A DNA stretch of 64,000 nt from Duganella zoogloeoides (GCF_034479515.1 NZ_CP140152.1:1-64000), one strand, 5' to 3'; numbered from the stretch's first letter, positions 52,845-62,393 are shown. The notes: generated from the letters alone by a model not told the origin. Numbers and translations: made by a program.

Positions 52845-54623
52845 ATGGCAGATATCACACTCAAAAAAGTCGAGGTCGTCATTGTCGGCTTCGGCTGGAC
52901 CGGCGCCATCATGGCCAAGGAACTGACGGAAGCGGGCATGGAAGTGCTGGCGCTCGAACGCGGCGCGTTCCAGGACACGTACCCGGACGGCGCGTACCCG
53001 AAAACACTGGACGAACTGACCTACATCCAGCGCTCCAAGCTGTTCCAGGATTTGTCGAAAGGCTCGTTTACGTTCCGCCACGACATCGGAGGCACCGCCG
53101 TGCCATACCGCCAGATCGGTGCCTTCAAGCCGGGCACCGGCGTCGGTGGCGCCGGTTTGCACTGGTCGGGCCAGCACTGGCGCGTGCTGCCGGAAGAATT
53201 GAAGCTGCGTACGCATTACAACGAGCGCTACGGCAAAAAATTCATTCCCGAAGGCATGACCACCCAGGACTTCGGCGTGACGTTCGAGGAGCTCGAACCG
53301 CACTTCGATTTCGTCGAAAAAGTCTTCGGCACGTCGGGCGTGGCCTACCGTGTCGATGGCAAGGTGGTGGGAGAAGGCAACTTCTTCGAGCCGAGCCGCT
53401 CCGACCACTACGCGCTGCCCCCGCAAAAAGTACCCTATACCGCGCACCTGTTCCACAAGGCCGCTGCCGAGGTGGGCCTGCACCCGTTCGTGGCGCCGTC
53501 GTCGAATGCGTCGCAGCCGTATGTGAACCCGTATGGCTGCCAGATGGGACCGTGCAACTTCTGCGGCTTCTGTTCCGGCTTTGCCTGCTACAACTATTCC
53601 AAGGCGTCGCCGCAAGTAAACATCATGCCGGCGCTGCGCAAGGCCGCCAATTTCGAACTGCGCCCGCACTGCAATGTGCTGCGCATCAACCTCGACAGCA
53701 GCAAGAAAAAGGCCACCGGCGTCACGTACGTGAACAAGGATGGCAAGACCGTCGAGCAGCCGGCCGACCTGGTGATTGCCAGCACCTTTGCCTACAACAA
53801 TGCCCACCTGTTCCTGGTGTCGGGTGTCGGTCAACCGTACGACCCGGTGAAAAATGAAGGCGTAGTGGGGCGCAATATCGCCTATCAAACCATGTCCACC
53901 GTGCAGATGTTTTTCGATCCGAACAAAAACACCAATCCGTTTATCGGCTCCGGCGGCAACGGCGTGGCGGTCGATGATTACAACGGCGACCATTTCGACC
54001 ACGGTCCGCTCGGCTTCGTCGGCGGCTCGCCCGCCTGGTGCAACCCGGCCGGCGTCAAACCGATCGCCGGCATCCCGGTGCCGGATGGCACGCCGGCCTG
54101 GGGAGCGGGCTGGAAGCGCGCGGTCAAGGACAACTACACCAACACCGTGTCGTTCGACGTACACGGCGCCAACATGGTGTACCGCGACTGCTATGTCGAT
54201 CTCGACCCGACTTACACCGACCAGTTCGGCCAGAAGCTGCTGCGCTTCACGTTCGACTGGCACGACAACGACATCAAGATGAGCCGCTACGTCACCGACA
54301 AGATGCTCGCTGTGGCCAAGGCCATGAATCCGAAATCGATCCACGTCTCGGTGAAAAACTTCGGCGACCACCTCGACCTGCGCAACTACCAGACCACGCA
54401 CTGGGCCGGCGGCACGGCGATGGGCACCGATCCCAAGATCAGCGTGCTCAATCGCTACCTGCAAAGCTGGGACGTCTACAACGTGTTCGCGGTCGGCTCG
54501 AGCGTGTTCCCGATCGGGATCGGCTACAACCCGACCGGCCTGGCTGCCGCCCTGACGTACTGGTCGGCCAAGGCGATCCGTGAGCAGTACCTCAAAGATC
54601 CCCGTCCCCTTGTTGCTGTATGA
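52845..54623 (+). CDS. FAD-dependent GMC-type dehydrogenase, large subunit
   Basis: A 592-aa flavoprotein related to gluconate, 2-ketogluconate and sorbitol dehydrogenases. The N-terminal FAD motif is VIVGFGWTGAIMAKELTEAG (about 9-28), with E36 as the ribose-binding acidic residue. The GMC-type C-terminal signature is THWAGGTAMGTDP with the active-site His region, then NPTGLAAALTYWSA. A cysteine-rich stretch (CQMGPCNFCGFCSGFACY) may hold an iron-sulfur cluster, as in some family members. It has no signal of its own. The electron acceptor is the cytochrome c encoded next. The sugar substrate is unknown. Confidence 0.9.
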   Translation: MADITLKKVEVVIVGFGWTGAIMAKELTEAGMEVLALERGAFQDTYPDGAYPKTLDELTYIQRSKLFQDLSKGSFTFRHDIGGTAVPYRQIGAFKPGTGVGGAGLHWSGQHWRVLPEELKLRTHYNERYGKKFIPEGMTTQDFGVTFEELEPHFDFVEKVFGTSGVAYRVDGKVVGEGNFFEPSRSDHYALPPQKVPYTAHLFHKAAAEVGLHPFVAPSSNASQPYVNPYGCQMGPCNFCGFCSGFACYNYSKASPQVNIMPALRKAANFELRPHCNVLRINLDSSKKKATGVTYVNKDGKTVEQPADLVIASTFAYNNAHLFLVSGVGQPYDPVKNEGVVGRNIAYQTMSTVQMFFDPNKNTNPFIGSGGNGVAVDDYNGDHFDHGPLGFVGGSPAWCNPAGVKPIAGIPVPDGTPAWGAGWKRAVKDNYTNTVSFDVHGANMVYRDCYVDLDPTYTDQFGQKLLRFTFDWHDNDIKMSRYVTDKMLAVAKAMNPKSIHVSVKNFGDHLDLRNYQTTHWAGGTAMGTDPKISVLNRYLQSWDVYNVFAVGSSVFPIGIGYNPTGLAAALTYWSAKAIREQYLKDPRPLVAV

Positions 54624-56008
54624 GACCTTTCATGACCCATTACCTCACCAAATCACTGGCCCTGCTGGGCCTGGCGCTGGCGATGTCGGCTAGTTGGGCC
54701 GTCCCCGACGCCAAGCTGATCAAGCAGGGCGAATACCTGGCCCGTGCCGGCGACTGCTTCGCCTGCCACAGCGTGACCGGCGGCAAGCCGTTTGCCGGCG
54801 GCCTCGGCATGGAAACGCCGATCGGCAAGATCTATTCGTCCAACATCACGCCCGACAAAAAGGCCGGTATCGGCACCTGGAGTTTCGCGGACTTCGACAA
54901 GCTCATGCGCACCGGCGTGACCAAGGCCGGCTACACCGTCTATCCGGCCATGCCATACCCGTCGTACTCGCGCCTGAGCCAGGCCGACATGCAGGCGCTG
55001 TACGCGTACTTCATGCACGGCGTCAAAGCCGACCCGACCCCGAGCCGCGATTCCGACATCGTGTGGCCGCTGTCGATGCGCTTTCCGTTGACGATCTGGC
55101 GCTGGGTGTTCGCACCGAAACCGGAACCGTACCAGCCGCCAGCGACCAACACGGCCAACGCGCAGATCCTGCGCGGCGCCTACCTGGTCGAAGGCCTGGG
55201 CCACTGCGGCGCCTGCCATACGGCACGCGCGGTGACGATGCAGGAAAAAGCCTATACCAGCAACGGCAATACCGACTTCCTGGCCGGCGGCCAGGTGATC
55301 GATGGCTGGAACGTGCCGTCGCTGCGCAACGAGCACGGCGGTGGCCTGGCGCGCTGGAGCACGGCTGATATCGTCGATTTCCTCAAGACCGGACGCAACG
55401 GTCACACGGCATCGTTCGGCGCCATGAACGACGTGGTCGCGCACTCGACCCAGTATTTGAGCAACGACGATCTCACCAGCATGGCCGTGTATCTGAAATC
55501 GCTGCCGGCCAACAACCAGGCCAAGCCGTTCGTGGCCGACGCCAAGGTGGCCACGCAACTGTTCAACGGCCAGCCTGCCACGGCCGGCGCGCTGCTCTAC
55601 CTGAACAAGTGCGCCGGCTGCCACCGCTCGGATGGCAAGGGCTACGGCACGGCGTTCCCTGCGCTGGCCGGCAACGCGGTATTGCAGGGCAAGGATGCGA
55701 CGTCGGCGATCAACATCATCCTGTCGGGCGGCGCAGTGCCATCGACCCACACGGCGCCGTCGGCACTGACCATGGCGCCGTATGCCAAGGAGCTCAACGA
55801 CCAGCAAGTGGCCGACGTGGTCAATTTCATCCAGACCAGCTGGGGCAACCAGGGCGGTACGGTGGTGGCCAAGGACGTGGCCAAGGTGCGCAAGATCGCC
55901 ATTCCCGTCAAGCCGTTGACGGCAGCGGCGTTTGCGGCGGGACGCGAGGGCACGGTGCCGCAGCCGGTATCGCGGCCGAGCAGCGTTGACAAGCTGGACA
56001 ACAAGTAA
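54620..56008 (+). CDS. Triheme cytochrome c, dehydrogenase electron-transfer subunit
   Basis: A 462-aa exported cytochrome with a signal peptide (cleavage near SWA, about residue 27) and three heme sites: CFACH (46-50), CGACH (about 196-200) and CAGCH (about 331-335). It is the usual third subunit, which passes electrons from the flavoprotein to ubiquinone. The start codon ATGA overlaps the preceding stop by 4 bases. An ATG four codons later (54632) is possible. No transmembrane anchor beyond the signal is evident, although the family is membrane-associated. Confidence 0.92.
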   Translation: MRPFMTHYLTKSLALLGLALAMSASWAVPDAKLIKQGEYLARAGDCFACHSVTGGKPFAGGLGMETPIGKIYSSNITPDKKAGIGTWSFADFDKLMRTGVTKAGYTVYPAMPYPSYSRLSQADMQALYAYFMHGVKADPTPSRDSDIVWPLSMRFPLTIWRWVFAPKPEPYQPPATNTANAQILRGAYLVEGLGHCGACHTARAVTMQEKAYTSNGNTDFLAGGQVIDGWNVPSLRNEHGGGLARWSTADIVDFLKTGRNGHTASFGAMNDVVAHSTQYLSNDDLTSMAVYLKSLPANNQAKPFVADAKVATQLFNGQPATAGALLYLNKCAGCHRSDGKGYGTAFPALAGNAVLQGKDATSAINIILSGGAVPSTHTAPSALTMAPYAKELNDQQVADVVNFIQTSWGNQGGTVVAKDVAKVRKIAIPVKPLTAAAFAAGREGTVPQPVSRPSSVDKLDNK

Positions 56009-56140
56009 GGGGCAAATAAGCGGCAAGTAAATGTCCGCATAGAGGCAACGCTGCGTCACCGTTAGCGCGCAGCTTGCGCCGCGCTGGTGCGTTTTCCGCG
56101 AGGACTACGTCCGGCGCGACATGTCTGCCCCGGCACTGTC

Positions 56141-56156
56141 TGGCACGCCGCTTGCA
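56141..56156 (+). promoter_or_regulatory. Sigma-54 promoter of the ethanolamine operon
   Basis: TGGCACGCCGCTTGCA is a perfect -24/-12 element (GG at 56142-56143, GC at 56154-56155). Transcription should begin near 56167, just before the CGGAGG ribosome-binding site and the ATG at 56186. Sigma-54 control through the activator EatR is known for ethanolamine genes in Pseudomonas; no such activator is in this window. Confidence 0.88.
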
Positions 56157-56185
56157 TCGCTTTCTGCTCTCTCACGGAGGCCACG

Positions 56186-57574
56186 ATGACAAGTAAGCAC
56201 ACGGGCAGCGCGCCAGGGCTCAAGCAAACGCTCAGTACCTTCCAGCTCTGGGGCATCGCGGTCGGCCTGGTGATTTCCGGCGAGTATTTCGGCTGGAGTT
56301 ATGGCTGGGCCTCGGCCGGCACGCTGGGCTTTACCGTGACCGCGTTGTTCATTGCGGCCATGTACACCACTTTCATTTTCAGCTTTACCGAGCTGACTAC
56401 GTCGATCCCGCACGCGGGCGGCCCGTTCGCTTACAGCAAGCGCGCCTTCGGCCCCACCGGCGGCTACCTGGCAGGCGCCGCCACCCTGATCGAGTTCGTA
56501 TTCGCGCCACCGGCCATCGCGCTGGCGATCGGCGCCTATCTCAATGTGCAATTCCCCCAGATCAATCCCAAGCTGGCAGCGGTCGGCGCCTACGTAGTGT
56601 TCATGTCGCTCAACATTGTCGGCGTACAGGTGGCTGCCACCTTCGAGCTGCTGATGGCCTTGCTGGCGGTGTTCGAGTTGCTGGTGTTCATGGGCGTGAT
56701 GGCGCCGGGCTTTTCCATCACCAACTTCACCAAAGGTGGATGGTCGGGCCAGGACGTGTTCACCACCGCCGCGATACCGGGCATGTTTGCCGCGATTCCG
56801 TTCGCGATCTGGTTTTTCCTCGCCATCGAAGGCGTGGCCATGGCTGCCGAAGAAGCGAAAGACCCCAGGCGCTCGATTCCGATTGCCTACATCACCGGCA
56901 TCATCACGCTGGTGCTGCTGGCGATCGGCGTGATGGCGTTTGCCGGCGGCGCCGGCGACTGGACCAAGTTGTCCAACATTAACGACCCGCTACCGCAAGC
57001 CATGAAAATGATCGTCGGTGAAAACAGCGGCTGGCTGCACATGTTGGTGTGGCTCGGGCTGTTCGGCCTGATCGCTTCGTTCCACGGCATCATCCTCGGC
57101 TATTCGCGCCAGATTTATGCACTGGCCCGAGAAGCGTATCTGCCGCCGGCGCTGGCCAAGATCCACCCGCGCTTCAAGACCCCGCACCGCGCTATCCTGG
57201 CCGGCGGCGCGGTCGGTATCGCGGCCATCTTCAGCGACGAGTTGATCAGGATCGGCGGCCAGACCCTGACCGCGAACATCGTCACCATGTCGGTGTTCGG
57301 CGCCATCACCATGTACATCCTCAGCATGCTGAGCCTGTTCAAATTGCGCCGCGACGAACCGGCCATGGTGCGGCCTTTCCGGGCGCCGTTCTATCCGGTG
57401 TTCCCGGCGATTGCGCTCACCGGCGCCGTGGTCTGCCTGGTGACGATGATTTACTACAACCCGCTGATCTTTGGCCTGTTCGTCGCCTTCCTGGCGGTGG
57501 GCTATGGCTTTTTCCTCGCTACCGCCGCCAGCCGGGTAAGTCACGCTCATCACGCGCGCTTCGACCTGCCGTGA
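56186..57574 (+). CDS. eat: Ethanolamine permease (APC superfamily)
   Basis: A 462-aa transporter with about 12 helices. FQLWGIAVGLVISGEYFGWS and AIEGVAMAAEEAKDP are typical of the ethanolamine permease group of the amino acid-polyamine-organocation superfamily. It is followed after 46 bases by eutB and then eutC, so it imports the substrate for the lyase. The start at 56186 (MTSKHTGSAP) has CGGAGG and lies directly behind the sigma-54 promoter. Confidence 0.93.
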   Translation: MTSKHTGSAPGLKQTLSTFQLWGIAVGLVISGEYFGWSYGWASAGTLGFTVTALFIAAMYTTFIFSFTELTTSIPHAGGPFAYSKRAFGPTGGYLAGAATLIEFVFAPPAIALAIGAYLNVQFPQINPKLAAVGAYVVFMSLNIVGVQVAATFELLMALLAVFELLVFMGVMAPGFSITNFTKGGWSGQDVFTTAAIPGMFAAIPFAIWFFLAIEGVAMAAEEAKDPRRSIPIAYITGIITLVLLAIGVMAFAGGAGDWTKLSNINDPLPQAMKMIVGENSGWLHMLVWLGLFGLIASFHGIILGYSRQIYALAREAYLPPALAKIHPRFKTPHRAILAGGAVGIAAIFSDELIRIGGQTLTANIVTMSVFGAITMYILSMLSLFKLRRDEPAMVRPFRAPFYPVFPAIALTGAVVCLVTMIYYNPLIFGLFVAFLAVGYGFFLATAASRVSHAHHARFDLP

Positions 57575-57620
57575 TCTGGAGTACCATCGGCACCACGACG
57601 ACTTTCGGGAGACGGGCGCA

Positions 57621-59012
57621 ATGAGCAGCTTTTCGCACACCGTGGGCAACCGGACGTACCAGTTCCGCGACCTGAAAGATTTAATGGCCAAGGCTACGCC
57701 GATGCGCTCCGGCGACGCGCTGGCGGGGCTGGCCGCCGCCAGTGCCGAAGAGCGGGTGGCGGCGCAAATGGCGCTGGCCGACCTGCCGCTGCGGCTGTTC
57801 CTGAACGAGCTGGTGGTGCCGTACGAGGACGACGAGGTCACGCGCCTGATCATCGACGACCACGATGCCGCCGCGTTCGCCCCCATCGCCCATCTCACCG
57901 TGGGCGACCTGCGCAACTGGCTGCTCGGCGACGCCGCCGACAGTGCCACCCTGGCCGCCGTCGCTCCGGGCATTACGCCCGAGATGGCGGCAGCGGTGTC
58001 CAAGATCATGCGCATCCAGGACCTGGTGCTGGTGGCCCGCAAGTGCCGCGTGGTCACGCGCTTTCGCAATACCATCGGGCTCGAAGGCCGCATGGCCACC
58101 CGGCTGCAACCGAACCACCCGACCGACGACGCCACCGGCATCGCCGCCAGCCTGCTCGACGGCCTGCTGTACGGCAGCGGCGACGCCGTGATCGGCATCA
58201 ACCCCGCCACCGACAACGTCCCGCAAGTCATAAAAATCGTCACCATGCTCGATGAAATTATCGATCGCTACGCCATCCCCACCCAGTCGTGCGTGCTCAC
58301 CCACGTTACCAATACGATTGCCGCCATCGAGCGCGGCGCGCCGATCGACCTGGTGTTCCAGTCGATTGCCGGCACCGAGGCCGCCAACACCAGCTTCGGC
58401 CTCAACCTGGCGCTGCTGGGCGAGGCGCGCGAGGCCGCGCTGTCGCTGGGGCGCGGCACCGTGGGCGACAACGTCATGTATTTCGAAACGGGGCAGGGCA
58501 GTGCGCTGTCGGCCAATGCCCACCACGGCGTCGATCAGCAAACGTGCGAAGCGCGCGCGTATGCGGTGGCGCGCAAGTTCAAGCCGCTGCTGGTCAATTC
58601 GGTGGTGGGCTTCATCGGCCCCGAGTACCTGTACGACGGCAAGCAGATCGTGCGCGCCGGGCTGGAAGACCATTTTTGTGCCAAGTTGCTGGGCCTGCCG
58701 ATGGGCTGCGACGTCTGCTACACCAACCATGCCGAGGCCGACCAGGACGACATGGACATCCTGCTCACCATGCTGGGCGCGGCTGGCTGCACGTTTGTGA
58801 TGGGCATTCCGGGCTCGGACGACATCATGCTCAACTACCAGACCACGTCGTTCCACGACGCGCTGTACGCGCGCCGCGCGCTGGGCCTTAAACCCGCACC
58901 GGAGTTTGAAATATGGCTGAAGCAGATGGAAATTTTTACCGGCGACGAGCGCGCCACGCTGGGCCGCACCATGCCGCCCTCGTTCCAGCGCGCGCTGGCG
59001 CAACTGACGTGA
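57621..59012 (+). CDS. eutB: Ethanolamine ammonia-lyase large subunit
   Basis: A 463-aa barrel subunit of the adenosylcobalamin-dependent lyase that splits ethanolamine into acetaldehyde and ammonia. Family motifs are [20 protein letters not shown] near the start, [10 protein letters not shown], and the active-site [16 protein letters not shown]. Length is close to E. coli EutB (453 aa). No microcompartment or reactivase genes are present near it. Whether cobalamin is made or imported is outside the window. Confidence 0.96.
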   Translation: MSSFSHTVGNRTYQFRDLKDLMAKATPMRSGDALAGLAAASAEERVAAQMALADLPLRLFLNELVVPYEDDEVTRLIIDDHDAAAFAPIAHLTVGDLRNWLLGDAADSATLAAVAPGITPEMAAAVSKIMRIQDLVLVARKCRVVTRFRNTIGLEGRMATRLQPNHPTDDATGIAASLLDGLLYGSGDAVIGINPATDNVPQVIKIVTMLDEIIDRYAIPTQSCVLTHVTNTIAAIERGAPIDLVFQSIAGTEAANTSFGLNLALLGEAREAALSLGRGTVGDNVMYFETGQGSALSANAHHGVDQQTCEARAYAVARKFKPLLVNSVVGFIGPEYLYDGKQIVRAGLEDHFCAKLLGLPMGCDVCYTNHAEADQDDMDILLTMLGAAGCTFVMGIPGSDDIMLNYQTTSFHDALYARRALGLKPAPEFEIWLKQMEIFTGDERATLGRTMPPSFQRALAQLT

Positions 59013-59019
59013 GGGCGCC

Positions 59020-60033
59020 ATGAGCGAACTCGAATGCCGGCAGACTGACGCCAACGCCAACTCCAACGCCAACGCCAACGCCAACGCCGACACCGAAACC
59101 GCCGCAGCCAACGCGAACGTTGAAGACGCGCTGGTAGTGGCCAATCCATGGGCCGCGCTGCGCCGTTTCACCGCCGCGCGCATCGCGCTGGGACGTGTCG
59201 GCGTGAGCCAGCCGACCGCGCCGCAACTGGCGTTCCAGCTGGCCCATGCGCGCGCGCGTGACGCCGTGCACCAGGCGCTCGACGTGGCGCCGCTGCTCGA
59301 AGGCTTGCAGGAACTGAGCGGTCAACCCGCGCTGGCGCTGCACAGCGGCGCCGCCAGCCGCGACATCTACCTGCAACGGCCCGACCTGGGGCGCCGGCTC
59401 GATGATGCCTCGCGCCAGTTGTTGCAACAATACGCGCAGCCGCAGCCGCAGCCGCAGCCGTCAGCGGCACCGTCACAACCGCAAACGCAGCCACGGTCGC
59501 CAGCGGCACAGTCGCAACCACAACCGTCAGCGGCACAGCCGCCACCGCTACCCGCAGCCGCCGGCTACGACCTGGCGTTCGTGATCGCCGACGGCCTGTC
59601 GGCGCTGGCCATCGAGCAAAACGTGCTGCCATTCCTGCGCTGCCTGGCGGCGCGCCTCGCCCTCGAGGAATGGACGATTGCCCCGCCGGCCGTCGTGCTG
59701 CAGGGGCGCGTCGCCGTGGGCGACGAGGTGGGCGAATTGCTCGGTGCGCGCGCGGTGCTGGTGCTGGTGGGCGAACGTCCTGGCCTGAGCTCGCCGGACA
59801 GCATGGGCTTGTACCTGACCTGGGCGCCGCGCGTGGGCCTCACCGACGCCAGCCGCAACTGCATCTCGAATGTGCGGCCGGCGGGGTTGACCTGGGAGGC
59901 GGCAGCGTTCAAGCTGCACTACTTGCTGTCCGAAGCGCGCCGCCGCCAGTTATCGGGTGTGGCGCTCAAGGATGAAACCTCGGACGACGATCCGGCGCTG
60001 GCGTCTTCGCGGCGTAATTTCCTGCTCGACTAA
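59020..60033 (+). CDS. eutC: Ethanolamine ammonia-lyase small subunit with two low-complexity inserts
   Basis: A 337-aa subunit, against about 295 aa in E. coli, that helps hold adenosylcobalamin. The family core is complete: ENPW-like [67 protein letters not shown] and [10 protein letters not shown]. Two additions are unusual. Residues 11-24 are an Asn-Ala run from a GCCAAC hexamer repeat. Residues 139-182 are a Pro/Gln/Ser/Ala-rich linker placed between the N-terminal helical part and the core, starting with repeated CAGCCG. The linker should lie on the surface. Confidence 0.93.
   Translation: MSELECRQTDANANSNANANANADTETAAANANVEDALVVANPWAALRRFTAARIALGRVGVSQPTAPQLAFQLAHARARDAVHQALDVAPLLEGLQELSGQPALALHSGAASRDIYLQRPDLGRRLDDASRQLLQQYAQPQPQPQPSAAPSQPQTQPRSPAAQSQPQPSAAQPPPLPAAAGYDLAFVIADGLSALAIEQNVLPFLRCLAARLALEEWTIAPPAVVLQGRVAVGDEVGELLGARAVLVLVGERPGLSSPDSMGLYLTWAPRVGLTDASRNCISNVRPAGLTWEAAAFKLHYLLSEARRRQLSGVALKDETSDDDPALASSRRNFLLD
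59050..59088 (+). repeat. GCCAAC hexamer repeat in eutC
   Basis: Six and a half near-perfect units of GCCAAC (one unit TCCAAC) encode alternating Ala and Asn. The repeat keeps frame because each unit is two codons. Confidence 0.85.
59437..59565 (+). repeat. Pro/Gln-rich low-complexity insert in eutC
   Basis: Begins with CAGCCG units in series and goes on with decayed copies (CAACCG, CAGCGGCAC and similar). All are in frame. It encodes residues 140-182, which are absent from E. coli EutC. Confidence 0.8.
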
Positions 60034-60043
60034 CATCCACAAC

Positions 60044-60739
60044 ATGAGCCGCACCACCCGACTTTTCCAGCTGATGGATGCCTTGCGCGGCTACCGCCGT
60101 CCCGTCACCGCCGCCCGCCTGGCCGAACAGCTGGGCGTCTCCGAGCGCACCATTTACCGCGACATCCAGACCCTGTGCAGCCTCGGCGCGCCGCTCGAAG
60201 GCGCGGCCGGTGTCGGTTACCGCCTGAAGACCGGCTTCTTTTTGCCGCCGCTGATGTTCAACATGGACGAGCTCGAAGCGCTGGTGCTCGGTGCGCGCTG
60301 GGTGCGCGGCCAGGGCGACGCCGCGCTCGCCGCTGCCGCCCAGACCGCGCTGGCCCGCATCGCCGCCGCCACGCCGAAAGATTTACGTGACGACATGGCC
60401 GAAACCAGTTTATGGGTGCCGCTCGGCATGGAACGGCAGCCGGTCGAAGAACAGCACGTGGGCCCGGTGCGCGAGGCGATCCGCTACCAGCACCGGCTGC
60501 GCATTGGCTACTGCGACGAGCACGGTCAGCCGTCGGAGCGCATGGTGTGGCCGTTCGCGCTGGCGTTTTTCGAGGGCAAGCGCCTGCTGGCCGCGTGGTG
60601 CGAGCTGCGCGCCGGTTTCCGCCATTTCCGCATCGACCGCATCGCCACCGTCGAGACCACGCGCGAGCGCTACCCGACCCGCCGCCACGAGCTGCTGGCC
60701 AGCTGGCGCCGCGAACACAATATCCGCCCCGACTCCTGA
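60044..60739 (+). CDS. YafY-type HTH/WYL transcriptional regulator
   Basis: A 231-aa regulator with an N-terminal DeoR-like helix-turn-helix (about 3-55; LAEQLGVSERTIYRDIQTL) and a C-terminal WYL domain (about 135-210) including RIGYCDEHGQ and FRHFRIDRI. It lies 10 bases after eutC on the same strand and could be the last gene of that operon or independent. The ligand and targets are unknown. Confidence 0.88.
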   Translation: MSRTTRLFQLMDALRGYRRPVTAARLAEQLGVSERTIYRDIQTLCSLGAPLEGAAGVGYRLKTGFFLPPLMFNMDELEALVLGARWVRGQGDAALAAAAQTALARIAAATPKDLRDDMAETSLWVPLGMERQPVEEQHVGPVREAIRYQHRLRIGYCDEHGQPSERMVWPFALAFFEGKRLLAAWCELRAGFRHFRIDRIATVETTRERYPTRRHELLASWRREHNIRPDS

Positions 60740-60801
60740 CAGAAACTGGCGCGCCGCACCGCTACCATCGTGGCTCTTCTACACACCACACGGAGCACCG
60801 C

Positions 60802-61449
60802 ATGCGCTTGTACCACCACCCGATCTCGTCCAACTCCCGCCGCGTGATGATGGCCGCCATCCACCTGGACGTGCGGCTCGATCTGACCGAAATCAGCCTG
60901 ATGGACGCGGGCGACCGCCGCCGCCTGGCCGAGCTCAATCCGAACGGCATGCTGCCGGTGCTGCAGGATGGCCAATTCATCCTGTGGGAATCGTGCGCCA
61001 TCATGCAGTACCTGGCCGACACCACGGCGGGCGGCGCGGCGCTGTACCCGCGCGACCCGGCGCAGCGCGCCGATGTCAACCGCTGGATGCTGTGGGCGTG
61101 CCAGCACTTCGCGCCGGCCATCAGCGTGCTCACCTGGGAAAATATCTGGAAGGGCATGACCGGTGGCGGCGCCCGCGATCCGCTCGAAGTGGCGCGCGGC
61201 ACCTACGACCTCACGCGGCATGCGGCCGTGCTGGACCGGCACCTGCGCGCCCATGCCTGGGTCGCGGGCGACGCCTTGAGCCTGGCCGACTTCGCGCTGG
61301 CCGCGCCGCTGATGTACACGCGGCAGGCCCGCCTGCCGCTGGACGGCTACATCCACCTGGCGGCATGGCACGCGCGCATCCGCCAGCTGCCGGCATGGCG
61401 CCAGACCGAAAAAGATTTGGATTTGGAAACGAATGGTGCGCTTGTGTGA
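60802..61449 (+). CDS. Glutathione S-transferase family protein
   Basis: A 215-aa cytosolic enzyme. The N-terminal thioredoxin-like domain (1 to about 80) has SSNSRRVMMA near the active serine, NGMLPVLQDG with the cis-proline, and WESCAIMQYL as the glutathione gamma-Glu site. The C-terminal all-helical domain has LADFALAAPLMY. The start at 60802 has CGGAGCACC upstream. Substrate unknown. Confidence 0.9.
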   Translation: MRLYHHPISSNSRRVMMAAIHLDVRLDLTEISLMDAGDRRRLAELNPNGMLPVLQDGQFILWESCAIMQYLADTTAGGAALYPRDPAQRADVNRWMLWACQHFAPAISVLTWENIWKGMTGGGARDPLEVARGTYDLTRHAAVLDRHLRAHAWVAGDALSLADFALAAPLMYTRQARLPLDGYIHLAAWHARIRQLPAWRQTEKDLDLETNGALV

Positions 61450-61493
61450 AGTGGCGCACGGAGCGAGTCACGCAGAGCTGATATTGTTCAGTC

Positions 61494-61511
61494 ATCTCCT
61501 CTGGAGGAGAT
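61494..61511 (+). other. Perfect hairpin upstream of the shared terminator
   Basis: ATCTCCTC-TG-GAGGAGAT, a perfect 8-bp inverted repeat 45 bases past the transferase stop. It contains a GGAGG-like stretch but no reading frame follows. It may be part of a tandem terminator or a small RNA fold. Confidence 0.4.
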
Positions 61512-61528
61512 CCCTAGTTTTGGACTTC

Positions 61529-61554
61529 GCCCGCTACCCAGCGGGCTTTTTTTT
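61529..61554 (+). terminator. Terminator after the glutathione S-transferase gene
   Basis: GCCCGCT-ACCC-AGCGGGC is followed by eight T's. It lies between convergent genes; the HDOD gene ends at 61557. Confidence 0.92.
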
Positions 61555-61556
61555 GC

Positions 61557-62393
61557 CTACATCATCAGCACGGAGTACAGCGACCGCACTTCTTCGGCCG
61601 ATTCGAGCATGATCCCATGCAGCGAGCCGTCGCCGATCAGGAAGTCGATGGTGCGAGCACCCTGTTCGCTGATGTTGGCGCGCGGCTGGTACAGCGGCGA
61701 CGGCACGGGCGACAGGTCGTTGGCCAGCAGCAGGGTATCGCCCAGTGTCTCCGGCGGAATCGCGCGCAGGCCGGCCCACATCGCCTCGATGGCCTGGAAC
61801 ACGCCGTCGGGTACGCCCAGCCGGGTCAACACGCCACGGCCGATCTCGATCTCGCCATGGTCCACCCAGTCTTCCGGTTCGCCGTCGATGATCTCCGGGT
61901 AGTCGCCGGCGCACGACAGCATGTAAAAGCCCGCCACCTCGTGCATGATGCCGGCGAACAGCGCGGTTTCCGGATCGACCCGGGTGACGCGGCGCGCGAT
62001 CACCTGCGCGAGCGCGGCCACGTGCGCCGTGTGCTCCCACAACTGGTTGATTTGCTGCTTGAGGGCGGGATTGGTGACTTCGCTGCCGATCTGGCGCACG
62101 ATCAGGGCCGCCACCAGCGATTGCAGGGTGCGCACGCCGAGCCGTTGCACGGCGGTTTTGACGCTGGTGATCTCGATGCCGGAGCGGTTGTAGGCCGCCG
62201 AGTTGGCAATCGCCACGCTGCGCGCGGCCAGCAACGGGTTTGCCTGGATGAGTTTGGCTGCCGCTTCCACGTGGCAGTCGGGATCGTTCAATGCCTGCTG
62301 CAAGCGCAGCGAAGCGTTGACGTTGGCGGGGAAGGTCAATTCCCCGCGGCCAGCCTGTTGAGCGATGGCCTTGAATGCGTCGAGTCTGTCCAT
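61557..62393 (-). CDS. HDOD domain protein
   Basis: A 278-aa protein whose residues about 15-210 form an HDOD domain (a catalytically dead HD relative): FPANVNASLRLQQALNDPDC, NSAAYNRSGIEITSVKTAV, then LWEHTAHVAALA and GIMHEVAGFYML. Such proteins act in signalling, often with c-di-GMP or chemotaxis systems. No output domain is attached. It has its own promoter region upstream (62394-62469). Confidence 0.88.
   Translation of the reverse strand: MDRLDAFKAIAQQAGRGELTFPANVNASLRLQQALNDPDCHVEAAAKLIQANPLLAARSVAIANSAAYNRSGIEITSVKTAVQRLGVRTLQSLVAALIVRQIGSEVTNPALKQQINQLWEHTAHVAALAQVIARRVTRVDPETALFAGIMHEVAGFYMLSCAGDYPEIIDGEPEDWVDHGEIEIGRGVLTRLGVPDGVFQAIEAMWAGLRAIPPETLGDTLLLANDLSPVPSPLYQPRANISEQGARTIDFLIGDGSLHGIMLESAEEVRSLYSVLMM

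Noticed and set aside
52098..54464. A 788-codon open frame on the minus strand
   Set aside because: Shadow of the dehydrogenase small and large subunit genes.
56009..56185. Cobalamin riboswitch before the ethanolamine operon
   Set aside because: The expected transcript start is about 19 bases before the ATG, leaving no room, and no B12-box-like sequence was seen.
59050..59088. Short tandem array in eutC as a CRISPR or VNTR locus
   Set aside because: There are no spacers; it is a continuous in-frame hexamer repeat, so CRISPR is excluded. It is kept as a coding repeat.
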